From: Paucibacter sp. KCTC 42545
Lineage (GTDB): Bacteria > Pseudomonadota > Gammaproteobacteria > Burkholderiales > Burkholderiaceae_C
Reading direction: 5' to 3'
Length of the DNA: 64,000 nucleotides
Assembly: GCF_001477625.1 (NCBI RefSeq)
Contig: NZ_CP013692.1
Coordinates: forward strand, 1,922,001 to 1,986,000
A program made the translations under genes and the position numbers. Shown here in pieces: positions 8,387 to 17,694 of this stretch (its first letter is position 1; every line of letters begins with the position of its first letter). The notes under the pieces were generated by a model. The model saw nothing but the letters and a program-made list of their open reading frames with translations. It made no database searches and had not been told where the DNA came from.

Positions 8387-9612
8387 GCCAACGTCACGCT
8401 GACGGCATGATCCGCCCAGCTATTGTTGTTGTAGCCACCCACATTCTCCAGGCGCTGCTCGGGCTGGATGAAGCCGGCCGTGTCGATGGCGCGGCTGGCC
8501 AGCGTGTGCGTGCCTGCGGGCAAGGTGGTGGCAAAGGCGAACTGGCGCCAGGCGTACTTGCCGAGATCGGGTCCAACCAGGCGGGCGCGGCTCCAGCTTT
8601 TGCCGCCGTCCACCGACACCTCGACCCGCTTGATGCCGCGCAGGCCGCCAAAGGCCAGGCCCTGAATCTGCACCCGACCCGCCACGCCGGGCCGCTCGGG
8701 CAGCGGATTGGTGATCCAGGACTTGACGCCCATCTCCAGCACCGAAGGCTGGCTCACGTCCGCCTTGCTGCCGGGTGGCGAGATGCGATAGCCGTGCGCC
8801 ATGATCTTGGCATCCGACTCCAACGAGCCGAAGGCCAGGCGCTTGATGTATTTGATCTGGTTCACGCCCTGATAGCCCGGCACCACCAAGCGCAGCGGCC
8901 CACCATGGGCTAGCGAGATCGGTTGACCGTTCATCTCCCAAGCCAGCAAGGCGTCGGTCATGGCCGCCACAGGCAGCGAGCGCTCCACCATCACCGACTT
9001 CGGGTCCAGGCCTTCGGGCAGGGTTTCACCGCCGGTGCCGGTCATGAACTCAGGGCTAGCCACCAGGCCACCCAGCAATTCCACAACGTCTCGCACCGGC
9101 ACGCCAGTCCAGACCACGCAGCCGGCAGCACCCACCGTCCACGGTGTGCCGCTGGGCTTGCTGGGGAAGAAGCCGCGGCCATTGCCCGAGCATTGCAAGA
9201 CCATGGCCACGGTCTCCACGCCCAAGGTCTTCAACTCCGCCACGCTCAGCGCGCGCGGCGACTTCACGCCCTCGACGCTGACCGTCCAGGCATCACGGTT
9301 TTCCAGAATGGCGGGCGCCGGTGCGGGCAGGTTGTTGCGCACATACAGCTGCTCGGCCGGGGTGATCAAACCCATGCCCATGGCCGAGCGCTTGGTTTCG
9401 ATGGTGCTGCTGCTGTGCAGAATCATCGCGTTGGCATCCTTCCAGCTGACATAGGGCGGGAAGGGTTTGAGCGCTGGCGCCGCAGTTGGCGCGGCGACTT
9501 GTGCTCGGGCGGCCTGCGTGAATGAGCCCAGGCCAGCGGCCACCAGGGCGGTGGCACTGCCGGCCAACAATTGACGGCGGCCAGCCAGGGGTTCTTGCTT
9601 GGGCTTGTTCAT
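8383..9612 (-). CDS. Sulfite dehydrogenase / sulfite oxidase-type molybdoprotein, SorA-like
   Basis: 409 residues from the ATG at 9612, which has the ribosome site AGGAGAT; a longer frame upstream has no support. A twin-arginine signal (GRRQLLAGSATAL) predicts export folded with the molybdenum cofactor. The Moco-ligating cysteine is in MVLQCSGNGRGFF, followed by a Moco-binding core and a C-terminal Mo-co dimerisation domain (about 290-405, IKRVEVSVDGGKSW). It should oxidise sulfite to sulfate in the periplasm and pass electrons to the cytochrome encoded next. SoxC-like sulfane dehydrogenase is the alternative, but no other sox genes are near. Confidence 0.88.
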   Translation of the reverse strand: MNKPKQEPLAGRRQLLAGSATALVAAGLGSFTQAARAQVAAPTAAPALKPFPPYVSWKDANAMILHSSSTIETKRSAMGMGLITPAEQLYVRNNLPAPAPAILENRDAWTVSVEGVKSPRALSVAELKTLGVETVAMVLQCSGNGRGFFPSKPSGTPWTVGAAGCVVWTGVPVRDVVELLGGLVASPEFMTGTGGETLPEGLDPKSVMVERSLPVAAMTDALLAWEMNGQPISLAHGGPLRLVVPGYQGVNQIKYIKRLAFGSLESDAKIMAHGYRISPPGSKADVSQPSVLEMGVKSWITNPLPERPGVAGRVQIQGLAFGGLRGIKRVEVSVDGGKSWSRARLVGPDLGKYAWRQFAFATTLPAGTHTLASRAIDTAGFIQPEQRLENVGGYNNNSWADHAVSVTLA

Positions 9613-9811
9613 GCAGATCTCCTCAAATTGAATCCGATGCGCGGCATCGTACAACTTGAGGATGACAACAGCCTCGGGTAATGCCCGTGCTGTGCGATAG
9701 CCGACTCGAAATCAATGGGGCGGCTGCCCTGGCTGGCGCACGCTTGTGCGCGCTGCTTGCCCGACAGGTGCTTGACGGGCGTCCGCTCGTTGCCCGGTCC
9801 GCCCTGCCCGC

Positions 9812-11113
9812 TCAGTTGTTCTCGTCAACCGGACCGGATGATTCGGCTGACCCGGCAGAAGCGGCGGCGGCTGCTGCAGCTTCACGCAGCTTGTCCTTCT
9901 TGCTCTTGCGGCGGCCCTTGACACCGCCCACGCCGGCCTCGGCGCTGGCAAGGCTGCTGGGCTCAAAGCCGGCGATCTGCTCGCGCGCCACGCGCTGGCC
10001 TTGACGTTTTTCAATCAAGCGGAAATGCGCTTCGCCATTGCCCAGCTGCCCGCTGATGAAGCTCAGCGCCAGGCCCGTCTGCCCCGCGCGGCCGGTGCGG
10101 CCGATGCGGTGGGTGTAGTCGGTGGCCGAGCGCGGCAGGTCATAGTTCAAGACCACCGGCAGCTCAGGAATATCGAGGCCGCGCGCCGCCACATCGGTGG
10201 CCACCAGCACCTGAATCTCACCGCTCTTCAACGCATTCAGCACACCGGTGCGCCCGCCCTGGCTCAATTCACCATGCAAGGCGGCGGCCTTGATGCCGGC
10301 CTTCCAGAGCTTGTCGGAGACATGTTCCGTCGCGTATTTGGTGGCCACAAACACCAGCACCCGGGTCCAGCCCTCCTCCGCCAGCAAGTGGCGCAGCAAA
10401 GCCGTGCGGCGGCCTTCGTCAACCACCAGCGCGCGCTGGGTGATGGCGGCCACGCGGGCCGGTTCAGCAGCGATCTCGATGCGGGTCGGCTCGCGCAACA
10501 AGGCCTGCGCCAGCGCCTCGACGGCCTTGGGGAAAGTGGCGGAGAAGAACAAGTTTTGGCGCCGCCCGGGCAGGCCGGCCAGCAGCCGCTGCAATTCCTC
10601 GGCAAAGCCCAAATCCAGCAGGCGGTCGGCCTCGTCCAGCACCAGGCATTCAATCGCACCCAGGCTCAAGCCGCGATGCTCCAGCAAGTCCAGCAGCCGG
10701 CCGGGCGTGGCCACGACGATGTCGGTACCACCCCGCAGACCCATCAATTGCGGGTTGATCGAAACACCGCCGAAGGCGATGGAAATCTTCAGTGGGCCGG
10801 GCAGAAAGTCGGCCAGTTCATGCAGGCTTTGACCCACTTGGGCCGCCAGCTCGCGCGTCGGCACCAGAATCAAGGCCAGCGGTAGGCGCTGGGTGGAGCG
10901 GCCCTGTTGCTGGCGTTGCCGCAGCACCTGCTGCAGCAAAGGCAAGGCATAGGCCGCCGTCTTGCCCGAACCCGTTTGCGCCAGGCCCAAGACATCCGCA
11001 CCGCTCAGAATCGCGGGTATGGCTTGGGACTGGATGGCGGTGGGGGCGTGGTAGCCCTGCTCGCGCACGGCGCGCAACAAGGCGGGCGACAGGCCCAGGG
11101 TAGCGAATGACAT
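9812..11113 (-). CDS. rhlE: DEAD-box RNA helicase, RhlE type
   Basis: 433 residues. All helicase motifs are visible: Q motif (HAPTAIQSQAIP), motif I (AQTGSGKTAAYALP), Ia (PTRELAAQV), II (DEAD), III (SAT), V (ATDVAARGLDIPELP) and VI (HRIGRTGRAG). The C-terminus is a short basic tail (GRRKSKKDKLR) with an Ala run, as in RhlE-like proteins, which work in ribosome assembly and RNA decay. It is a single gene; the gaps on both sides are about 100-200 bases. Confidence 0.93.
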   Translation of the reverse strand: MSFATLGLSPALLRAVREQGYHAPTAIQSQAIPAILSGADVLGLAQTGSGKTAAYALPLLQQVLRQRQQQGRSTQRLPLALILVPTRELAAQVGQSLHELADFLPGPLKISIAFGGVSINPQLMGLRGGTDIVVATPGRLLDLLEHRGLSLGAIECLVLDEADRLLDLGFAEELQRLLAGLPGRRQNLFFSATFPKAVEALAQALLREPTRIEIAAEPARVAAITQRALVVDEGRRTALLRHLLAEEGWTRVLVFVATKYATEHVSDKLWKAGIKAAALHGELSQGGRTGVLNALKSGEIQVLVATDVAARGLDIPELPVVLNYDLPRSATDYTHRIGRTGRAGQTGLALSFISGQLGNGEAHFRLIEKRQGQRVAREQIAGFEPSSLASAEAGVGGVKGRRKSKKDKLREAAAAAAASAGSAESSGPVDENN

Positions 11114-11211
11114 GAAGGGCCTAAAAGTGAAGCGGCGATTTTACGGCCAGAGCTACAACCAGAGGGAGCGAACCCGCATCAACACTGCAATTGAAGCCCT
11201 GCAGAGGCGGC

Positions 11212-11799
11212 CTACTCAAACAAGCCCTGCTGCTCGCTCACCGCTTGCCCGCTGGCGCGAGCCTCAATGATCAGCAGCTTTTGCTTGGTTTGCAGGCCGC
11301 CATGCGCCGAGAAGCCGCCCTGCCCTGGCGTCGCCGCCACTACCCGGTGGCAGGGCACGATGGGTGCAAAAGGGTTGCGCCCTTCCGCACGGCCCACCGC
11401 GCGCGCCGCGCCTGGCTGGCCCAGGCGTGCTGCCACTTCGCCATAGCTGAGCGTCTGGCCAACGGGGATGTGGCGCGTCAGCGCGCGCACCCGTGCATCA
11501 AACTCGGGCAGCGCACGTTCATCCAGGCGCACGCGTAGCAACTCGCTGGCATCGCCGGTCTGCCCTGCCAACAGCGCCTGAATGGCGGCCACTGCCTGCG
11601 CAATTTCGGCAGGCAGCTGCTGATCTTGCTTAAGGTGCTGGGCCTGCGGAAAACGCACCCGCATGCGATCGCGCGTGGCGGCGGCATTTTCTTCGGGCAG
11701 CTGCGAGCCCTGCACGCCATGTGCGTCGGTCCAGGCGATGGCGCAGCAGCCCAAGGCCGTGTCGAAGCAATAGAAGTACTGAGGGTCAGGTCTTGCCAT
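11212..11799 (-). CDS. ogt: Methylated-DNA-[protein]-cysteine S-methyltransferase
   Basis: 195 residues from the ATG at 11799; a GTG at 11811 is an alternative. It repairs O6-alkylguanine by moving the alkyl group to its own cysteine and is used once. The active site NPFAPIVPCHRVVA and the helix-turn-helix segment TLSYGEVAARLGQPGAARAV are intact, with an N-terminal ribonuclease-like domain (about 1-95). It lies just downstream of dusA on the same strand (stop to start about 25 bases), so they may be co-transcribed. Confidence 0.93.
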   Translation of the reverse strand: MARPDPQYFYCFDTALGCCAIAWTDAHGVQGSQLPEENAAATRDRMRVRFPQAQHLKQDQQLPAEIAQAVAAIQALLAGQTGDASELLRVRLDERALPEFDARVRALTRHIPVGQTLSYGEVAARLGQPGAARAVGRAEGRNPFAPIVPCHRVVAATPGQGGFSAHGGLQTKQKLLIIEARASGQAVSEQQGLFE

Positions 11800-11823
11800 C
11801 GCGGCTAGCACTCAGGCGCAAAC

Positions 11824-12882
11824 TCAGGCCGCAGCCTGCTTGCGCGCTTGGTAGCCCTGCTCGTGCACATCCACTTGGGCCGCGATGCCGCTGCGGGCCT
11901 GCGTGGCAAGCTCAGCCACTTCGTCCACGGACATGGCCTTGTACTGGTGGTCAGACCAAATCTGCCGCCAGCGGCGCGAGCCGGCCTGCCCGTTCCACAA
12001 GCCCAACGCGTGGCGCATGGTCTGGCTCCAGGGCCGGCCGGTGGCGGCTACTTGCTGCTGCAGATACAGCACCCAAGCGGCTTCCACCTGCTCTCGGCTG
12101 AGCGCAGGGCCGGCTTGGTCAAAAAAGCGCTGGTCCCAGGCTGCCATCTGCCAGGGCTCGTGATAGGCCTGGCGGCCCACCATCACGCCGTCCACATGCT
12201 GCAGCTGGGTGGCGATTTCATCATCGGTCTTGATGCCGCCATTGAGCACGATGGTCAGCTGCGGGAACTCGCGCTTGAGTTGGTGCACGATCTCGTAGCG
12301 CAGCGGTGGCAGCTCACGATTTTCTTTGGGCGAGATGCCTTGCAGCCATGCGTTGCGGGCATGGACGATGAAGACCTCACAACCTGCAGCGGCGATTTGG
12401 CCAACGAAGTCGCGCACAAACTCATAGCTCTCCAGTCGGTCGATGCCGATGCGGTGCTTGATGGTGACCGGAATGCTCACCGCGTCGCGCATGGCCTTGA
12501 TGCCATCGGCCACCAAGGCCGGCTCGGCCATCAGGCAAGCGCCAAAGGCGCCGCGCTGCACCCGCTCGCTCGGGCAGCCGCAATTGAGGTTGACCTCGTC
12601 ATAACCCCATTGCTCGGCCAACTTGGCGCAAGCCGCCAGATCGGCCGGCTCAGAGCCACCGAGTTGCAGCGCCACCGGGTGCTCGACCTCGTTGAAGTCA
12701 AGATGCCGCGGCTTGTCGCCATGCAGCAGCGCGCCGGTGGTCACCATCTCGGTGTAGAGGCGGGTCTGGGTCGTCAGCAGGCGATGGAAAGTCCGGCAGT
12801 GCTTGTCGGTCCAATCGAGCATTGGGGCAACACTCAGCCGCCAGGGGCTTTGCGCTGCGGGGGTATGTGAGGAAACTGTCAT
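11824..12882 (-). CDS. dusA: tRNA-dihydrouridine(20/20a) synthase
   Basis: 352 residues from the ATG at 12882. An FMN enzyme that reduces uridines 20/20a in the tRNA D-loop with NADPH. Signature elements are SVAPMLDWTDKHCRTFHRLL, the catalytic cysteine in EVNLNCGCPSERVQ, the KHRIGID loop (residues that define the DusA group) and NGGIKTDDEI and DGVMVGRQAYHEPW for FMN phosphate. Length is normal. Within the catalogue of Dus paralogs, the segment GFGGCLM-like GAFGACLMAEP also points to DusA. Confidence 0.95.
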   Translation of the reverse strand: MTVSSHTPAAQSPWRLSVAPMLDWTDKHCRTFHRLLTTQTRLYTEMVTTGALLHGDKPRHLDFNEVEHPVALQLGGSEPADLAACAKLAEQWGYDEVNLNCGCPSERVQRGAFGACLMAEPALVADGIKAMRDAVSIPVTIKHRIGIDRLESYEFVRDFVGQIAAAGCEVFIVHARNAWLQGISPKENRELPPLRYEIVHQLKREFPQLTIVLNGGIKTDDEIATQLQHVDGVMVGRQAYHEPWQMAAWDQRFFDQAGPALSREQVEAAWVLYLQQQVAATGRPWSQTMRHALGLWNGQAGSRRWRQIWSDHQYKAMSVDEVAELATQARSGIAAQVDVHEQGYQARKQAAA

Positions 12883-13099
12883 TTGTCGGGCTATGGGGTG
12901 AGTTCGGCGGACCGAAAACACCCAAGCGTTAGTAGGTGCCTAGCGAGCGACTGGCGAACAAGATGTGTCAAGCCAGCGAATGGGATGCCCTTCTTGAGCA
13001 GTCAGGGCGCGCCGAGCGCGGCACTGATTATCCCAAAGATCGCGAGGAGGCGTCCCCGCTCGCCTCCGATAGCAAAGACGGCATCGCCGCCAAGCGAGA

Positions 13100-13636
13100 T
13101 CAGGGGCAGGCTTTGCCCAATTGCAAACCGCGCAAGAAGGAACGCCTGGATTGCCCGGCCACCAAGGAGGCTGTGACGGCCACGGAATGTTTCTCAGCCC
13201 CGCTGAGCTTGCGCACCCAGCCGCGGAAGGGAATCAGGTTCTCGCTGGCGCTGCGCAAGGCGCCCACGGCCGCGTCGCTGGCCGCCTCACCACCCATTTG
13301 CATCAAATCTCTTTGCAACTTCTGGCGCTCGGGCGAATCCAGGTCCGGGCCCAGCGCTTGGTCCAGCGCTGCCTTTTCCTGCGCCAATCCAGCGCAAGTT
13401 TCATCGGCCGGCAGTTTGAACGGGGCATCCTGGGCGGCGAGCAAGACCGGGGGAATCTTGGCCTGAATCAGGTTCAGGTCCTGCAGCGGTGCGGTCACCG
13501 CACCCGCCACCTGTTCATCAGTGCCGGGCTTGCCTGGCTTTGAGGACGTGCTGGCGCAAGCCGTCAAACCCACGAGGCAGACAGCCGAGGCCAATTGCAG
13601 GCCGGCGCGGGCGAAATTGAAAACAGGTTTGGGCAT
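13100..13636 (-). CDS. Lipoprotein of unknown function
   Basis: 178 residues from the ATG at 13636. The signal peptide ends in LVGLTACAS, a lipobox with the lipidated cysteine in LTAC. The mature part starts with a Ser/Lys/Gly/Pro linker, then predicted helices (NLIQAKIPPVLLAAQ; QEKAALDQALG) with a second cysteine in ADETCAGLAQ, and a basic C-terminal stretch ending in KACP. I do not recognise a family. Similar short proteins occur in related genomes only as hypothetical proteins as far as I can judge. Confidence 0.72.
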   Translation of the reverse strand: MPKPVFNFARAGLQLASAVCLVGLTACASTSSKPGKPGTDEQVAGAVTAPLQDLNLIQAKIPPVLLAAQDAPFKLPADETCAGLAQEKAALDQALGPDLDSPERQKLQRDLMQMGGEAASDAAVGALRSASENLIPFRGWVRKLSGAEKHSVAVTASLVAGQSRRSFLRGLQLGKACP

Positions 13637-13839
13637 GGTTCTGAAGCTAGGCAAGCCAAGGTGAATGATTGATGCGCTGAGTTTGCCAGAGCCCAAGCCT
13701 GTGTAATTTGCCCGTTACCACAAGCTGCCGATTTGTGCCGAAACTGAGCAGAGGCGGGCCAGCAGTCGCAATTGCCGTAATCATCGCAACTGCCCTTGCC
13801 CAGCTCTTCAGCTTCAAAAATCTTGGCCAGGCAGCGCCT

Positions 13840-15507
13840 TCAGAACAAGCCGCTGATGCGCCCGGCAGCGTCCACGCCGATATGCTCGGCCGCCGGCACC
13901 TTGGGCAGGCCAGGCATGGTCATGATGTCGCCGCAGATGGCCACGATGAACTCAGCACCCGCATTCAGGCGCAGCTCGCGAACCCGCAAGGTGTGGCCAG
14001 TGGCGGCGCCGCGCAGCGTGGGATCGCTGCTGAAGGAATACGGCGTCTTGGCGATGCACACCGGCAGATGGCCCCATCCGGCGTCCTGCCACTCCTGCAG
14101 TTGCGCCAGCGTGCGGCCCTCAAACTGCACCTCCTCGGCGCGGTAGATCTTGGCGGCGACGGCTCGGATCTTGTCGGCCAAGGGGTCCTCATCGCGATAC
14201 ATCTGCGCGGCGGGTTGAGCAGCGCGGCTGGCATTCGCCTCGCACAGCGCCACCACCTGACGCGCGAGTTCAGCGGCACCGGCGCCTCCCTCGGCCCAAT
14301 GCGTGGCTAGCACGCAGGCAACGCCGAGCGCTTGGCAGGCGGCCTGGATCAGCGCGATTTCCTCGGGCGAGTCAGCGTCGAAACGGTTGATGGAGACCAC
14401 CAGCGGCAACTCGTAGTGCTGGCGGATGTTTTCGATATGGCGGCGCAGATTCGCCAGGCCACGCTCCAGGGCCGCCAGATCATCGCCGTGACCGTGGAAC
14501 TTCAGTGCCCGCACAGTCGCGACCAGCACCGCACAGCTGGGGTTCAGGCCGGCCTTGCGGCATTTGATAGACATGATCTTCTCGGCGCCGAGGTCCGCGC
14601 CAAAGCCAGCCTCGGTGACCACATAGTCGGCCAGCTTCAGGGCCGTCTGCGTGGCGATCACCGAATTGCAGCCATGCGCGATATTGGCAAAAGGGCCGCC
14701 ATGCACAAAGGCCAGATTGCCTTCCAGCGTTTGCACCAGATTGGGCGCCAGCGCGTCCTTGAGCAAGGCCGTCATGGCGCCGTCGGCCTTGAGTTCGCGG
14801 GCGGTGACCGGCTTCTTGTCGGCCGTGGTGCCCACCACGATATTGCCCAAGCGGCGCTGCAGATCGGCCAGGGAGGTGGCCAGGCAGAGGATGGCCATCA
14901 CCTCGGAGGCGACGACGATGTCGAAGCCGTCCTGGCGGGGGTAGCCGTTGCCGGGGCCGCCCAGGGCTACGGTGATGTCGCGCAGGGCTCGGTCATTCAT
15001 GTCCACCACGCGGCGCCAGCTGATGCGGCGCACGTCCAGTTTGAGCGCATTGCCGTGGTGGATGTGGTTGTCGATCAGGGCCGCCAGCAGGTTATTGGCC
15101 AGAGCGATGGCGTGGAAGTCACCGGTGAAGTGAAGATTGATGTCCTCCATCGGCAGCACCTGCGCGCGCCCGCCGCCGGCCGCCCCACCCTTCATGCCAA
15201 AGCATGGGCCCAGCGAAGGCTCGCGCAGGCAAATCATGGCCTGCTTGCCGATCAGATTGAGGCCGTCGCCTAAGCCCACCGTGGTGGTGGTTTTGCCCTC
15301 ACCGGGCGGCGTGGGCGAGATGGCGGTGACCAGCACCAAGTGACCGTTAGGTTCGGTGCCTAGGCTTTGCACCTGGCCCAGGCTCAGCTTGGCTTTGTAG
15401 TGGCCGTAGGGGCTGAGTGAATCTTCGGGCAGGCCCAGCTTGGCATGGGCCAAGGGCAGGATTTTTTGCAGGCTGGCGGCTTGGGCGATGTCGATGTCGG
15501 TGGGCAT
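13840..15507 (-). CDS. fhs: Formate-tetrahydrofolate ligase
   Basis: 555 residues from the ATG at 15507 (ribosome site AGGACC); a TTG 33 bases upstream is less likely. It makes 10-formyl-tetrahydrofolate from formate, ATP and THF, feeding purine and formylmethionine synthesis. The ATP-binding loop [19 protein letters not shown], the [29 protein letters not shown] substrate region and the C-terminal [14 protein letters not shown] are all present. A hairpin sits about 40 bases upstream. No neighbour works in the same pathway. Confidence 0.97.
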   Translation of the reverse strand: MPTDIDIAQAASLQKILPLAHAKLGLPEDSLSPYGHYKAKLSLGQVQSLGTEPNGHLVLVTAISPTPPGEGKTTTTVGLGDGLNLIGKQAMICLREPSLGPCFGMKGGAAGGGRAQVLPMEDINLHFTGDFHAIALANNLLAALIDNHIHHGNALKLDVRRISWRRVVDMNDRALRDITVALGGPGNGYPRQDGFDIVVASEVMAILCLATSLADLQRRLGNIVVGTTADKKPVTARELKADGAMTALLKDALAPNLVQTLEGNLAFVHGGPFANIAHGCNSVIATQTALKLADYVVTEAGFGADLGAEKIMSIKCRKAGLNPSCAVLVATVRALKFHGHGDDLAALERGLANLRRHIENIRQHYELPLVVSINRFDADSPEEIALIQAACQALGVACVLATHWAEGGAGAAELARQVVALCEANASRAAQPAAQMYRDEDPLADKIRAVAAKIYRAEEVQFEGRTLAQLQEWQDAGWGHLPVCIAKTPYSFSSDPTLRGAATGHTLRVRELRLNAGAEFIVAICGDIMTMPGLPKVPAAEHIGVDAAGRISGLF

Positions 15508-15541
15508 CTGTCGGTCCTGGTTGAAGTCCGAGTGGGACAAG

Positions 15542-15574
15542 AAAAAAGCGAGGTCCGGGTAGGAGCTCGCTTTT
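15542..15574 (-). terminator. Hairpin with T-run between the hydrolase gene and fhs
   Basis: Arms AAAAGCGAG (15544-15552) and CTCGCTTTT (15566-15574) pair around a 13-base loop; on the minus strand the hairpin runs into TTTTTT (bases 15547-15542). It probably ends the enoyl-CoA hydratase/EamA transcript. It lies only about 35 bases before the fhs start, so read-through or an attenuator role for fhs is also possible. Confidence 0.65.
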
Positions 15575-15619
15575 CATTATCTGCGCCGCGGCGGCTCGGC
15601 CGCAGCGTGTGAATGCCGA

Positions 15620-16750
15620 TCAGGCCAGGTGGCGCAAAGGATGTTGCTCGGCCGACCAGGGCGACACGAAGAAGGCCTGTACCTCGGCCGCGTTGACCTC
15701 GTCCAGCGCGGCGGGCTGCCAGCGCGGCGCGTGGTCTTTGTCCACCGCCAGGGCTCGAATGCCTTCCACGGTTTCGCTTTGCGCCACGGGGCGCAGATGG
15801 AAGCAGTGGTGCACCATATCGCGCTCCATGCGCAGATCCTCGGCCAAGCTCATGCTGCGCGCGCGGCGCAGCTGCTCGAAGGTCACCGCCATCATCAGGG
15901 GGGAGCGCTTGGACAAGGTGGCCAAGGTGTTGCGGGCCCACTCGTCATCCAACGCAGCCAGGGCAGCGAGGATGGCCGGCACATCGTCTTGACCGAAGCA
16001 TTGGTCGATGCGCTGACGCAGGCTGATGTGATCGGCCGCCGGGGCCAGGTCCACACGCTCCATCACGGTGGCCACCACATGCTCGGCGCTGCTTTGCGCG
16101 CCGAACTTGAAGGCCTCGATGATGGCGGGCAAGGCCGAACTCTGCACGAAGACATCGCCCAGGCCCAGCTCGATCGCATCGCCTGCGCTCAGGGCCTGGC
16201 CGGTCAGCGCCAACCAGCGGCCGGTTTGGCCGGGACATTGGCTCAGGAAGTGGCCACCACCCACATCGGGGAAGAGGCCGATATTGGTTTCGGGCATGGC
16301 CAGGCGACTGTGCTCGGTCAGCACGCGCAGCTTGCAGCCCTGGCTGATGCCCATGCCGCCGCCCATTACGATGCCGTCCATCAAGGCGATGGTGGGCTTG
16401 GGGAATTGGTGGATCAGGTGATTGAGCGCGTATTCAGCAGTAAAGAACTCAGCCAGCGACGCGTCCCCGGCCAGGGCGGCACGGTGGAAGAAGCGAATGT
16501 CCCCGCCGGCGCAGAATGCGGCGGGCTTGCCCGGGCGGCCTGCCGCCAGCAGCAGCACGGCCTCGATGGCGGGCGCGGCGGCCCAGGCCTCGAACAGCGC
16601 GGTCAGGTCGTGAATCATTGCCAGGGACAAGGCATTCAAAGCCTCGGGGCGATTCAGGGTGATGATGCCAAGGCAGCCATTCACCTCGGCCAGGATTTGA
16701 CCTTCGGACTGCAGGGCAGGAATCAGCGGGGAATTCAAAGTAGCGCTCAT
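15620..16750 (-). CDS. Enoyl-CoA hydratase/isomerase family, 3-hydroxyisobutyryl-CoA hydrolase-like
   Basis: 376 residues, longer than a simple enoyl-CoA hydratase and right for the HIBCH group, which frees 3-hydroxyisobutyrate in valine breakdown. The oxyanion-hole segments FCAGGDIRFF and DGIVMGGGMGIS and the acidic residue in MPETNIGLFPDVGGG (a HIBCH hallmark) are visible, as is the extended C-terminal region with KRSPLMMAVT. Other CoA substrates cannot be excluded. It overlaps the downstream-of-start EamA gene by four bases (ATGA at 16747-16750), so the transporter and this enzyme are in one operon. Confidence 0.88.
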   Translation of the reverse strand: MSATLNSPLIPALQSEGQILAEVNGCLGIITLNRPEALNALSLAMIHDLTALFEAWAAAPAIEAVLLLAAGRPGKPAAFCAGGDIRFFHRAALAGDASLAEFFTAEYALNHLIHQFPKPTIALMDGIVMGGGMGISQGCKLRVLTEHSRLAMPETNIGLFPDVGGGHFLSQCPGQTGRWLALTGQALSAGDAIELGLGDVFVQSSALPAIIEAFKFGAQSSAEHVVATVMERVDLAPAADHISLRQRIDQCFGQDDVPAILAALAALDDEWARNTLATLSKRSPLMMAVTFEQLRRARSMSLAEDLRMERDMVHHCFHLRPVAQSETVEGIRALAVDKDHAPRWQPAALDEVNAAEVQAFFVSPWSAEQHPLRHLA

Positions 16751-17682
16751 ACCTCTCTCCGGGATGGTTGTTGTGCTTGTTCTTGCGGGGGCTTGCCAAG
16801 GCCTTGGTGCCAGGCCAGCAGCTCATTGACGATCAGGGCCGACAGCACCATCGCGCCGCCCCACAGGGCAGCCGTAGATGGTACTTCAGCTGCCCATAGC
16901 CACGCCCACAGCACGCCAAAGATCACTTCAAGCTGGCCCAGCAAAGAGATCTCCGGCCCGGCCAGCACGCGGCTCAGCCGCACCACCAGCAAGCAGGGCA
17001 AGGCGAGTTGAAACACGCCCAAGCCGGCCAATAGAACCAAGTCATGCGGGGACGCCTGCAAAGGCCAAGCCAGCGGCAAGACCGTCAGGGCAGAGATCAG
17101 CGCGCCGATCAGAACGGCCGGCAACATATCTGGCGCCTGCGCCGCATCACCGTGGCCCACATGCTGCAGCACCGACCAGTTCACCGCAGCAGCGATGGGC
17201 ACGCCCAAGGCCACGGCAATGCCCAAACCGCTGGCAGCGGACGCGCCCTGCCCGCCCATTTCATGCACGAACATCCAGGCAATGCCGATGCTGGCCACCA
17301 GAATCGCCAGCCAAGTGCGCAGCGGGAGGTGATGGCGCAAGACCACCCGGGACAGCAAGGCGGTGAGCAAGGGGCCCAAAGCCATGGTGACTAGGACATT
17401 GGCCACCGAGGTCAGGCTCAGCGCCACCATGAAGGCGGTGAACATCACGGCCCAGCACACGCCCGACAGCCACACCAGCCGTGGCGCCTGACGCAACTGC
17501 GCCCACAGTTGCGGCCCGCGCATCCAGCGCAGGGCCAGGGTCAGGGCCAGCGCATTGAAGCCGCTGCGCCAGAAGGTCAACTCAAAGCCTCGCGCCGCCT
17601 CCAGCTGACGCGCGACCACCCCAGCCGTACTCCACAGCAAGGTGACCAGCAACATCAGGACAACAGCGCGTCGATGAGTCAT
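16747..17682 (-). CDS. EamA-family (DMT superfamily) transporter
   Basis: 311 residues with about ten membrane segments in two homologous halves (about 5-145 and 155-295), the layout of EamA exporters. Conserved features include LLWSTAGVVARQL and FWRSGFNALAL at the start of the first half and LGVFQLALPCLLVVR in the second. The substrate is unknown. It is the first gene after the structured 225-base gap behind typA and runs directly into the hydratase gene. The ATG at 17682 lacks a clear Shine-Dalgarno; a GC-rich hairpin ends 12 bases before it. Confidence 0.88.
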   Translation of the reverse strand: MTHRRAVVLMLLVTLLWSTAGVVARQLEAARGFELTFWRSGFNALALTLALRWMRGPQLWAQLRQAPRLVWLSGVCWAVMFTAFMVALSLTSVANVLVTMALGPLLTALLSRVVLRHHLPLRTWLAILVASIGIAWMFVHEMGGQGASAASGLGIAVALGVPIAAAVNWSVLQHVGHGDAAQAPDMLPAVLIGALISALTVLPLAWPLQASPHDLVLLAGLGVFQLALPCLLVVRLSRVLAGPEISLLGQLEVIFGVLWAWLWAAEVPSTAALWGGAMVLSALIVNELLAWHQGLGKPPQEQAQQPSRREV

Positions 17683-17694
17683 CTGAAATGAAGA

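Noticed and set aside
12936..13466. Plus-strand open frame of 176 codons beside dusA
   Set aside because: Most of it is antisense to the lipoprotein gene and the rest is charged low-complexity sequence without a ribosome site.
15629..17011. Plus-strand open frame of 460 codons
   Set aside because: Spans the backs of the hydrolase and EamA genes, which are clear by motif.
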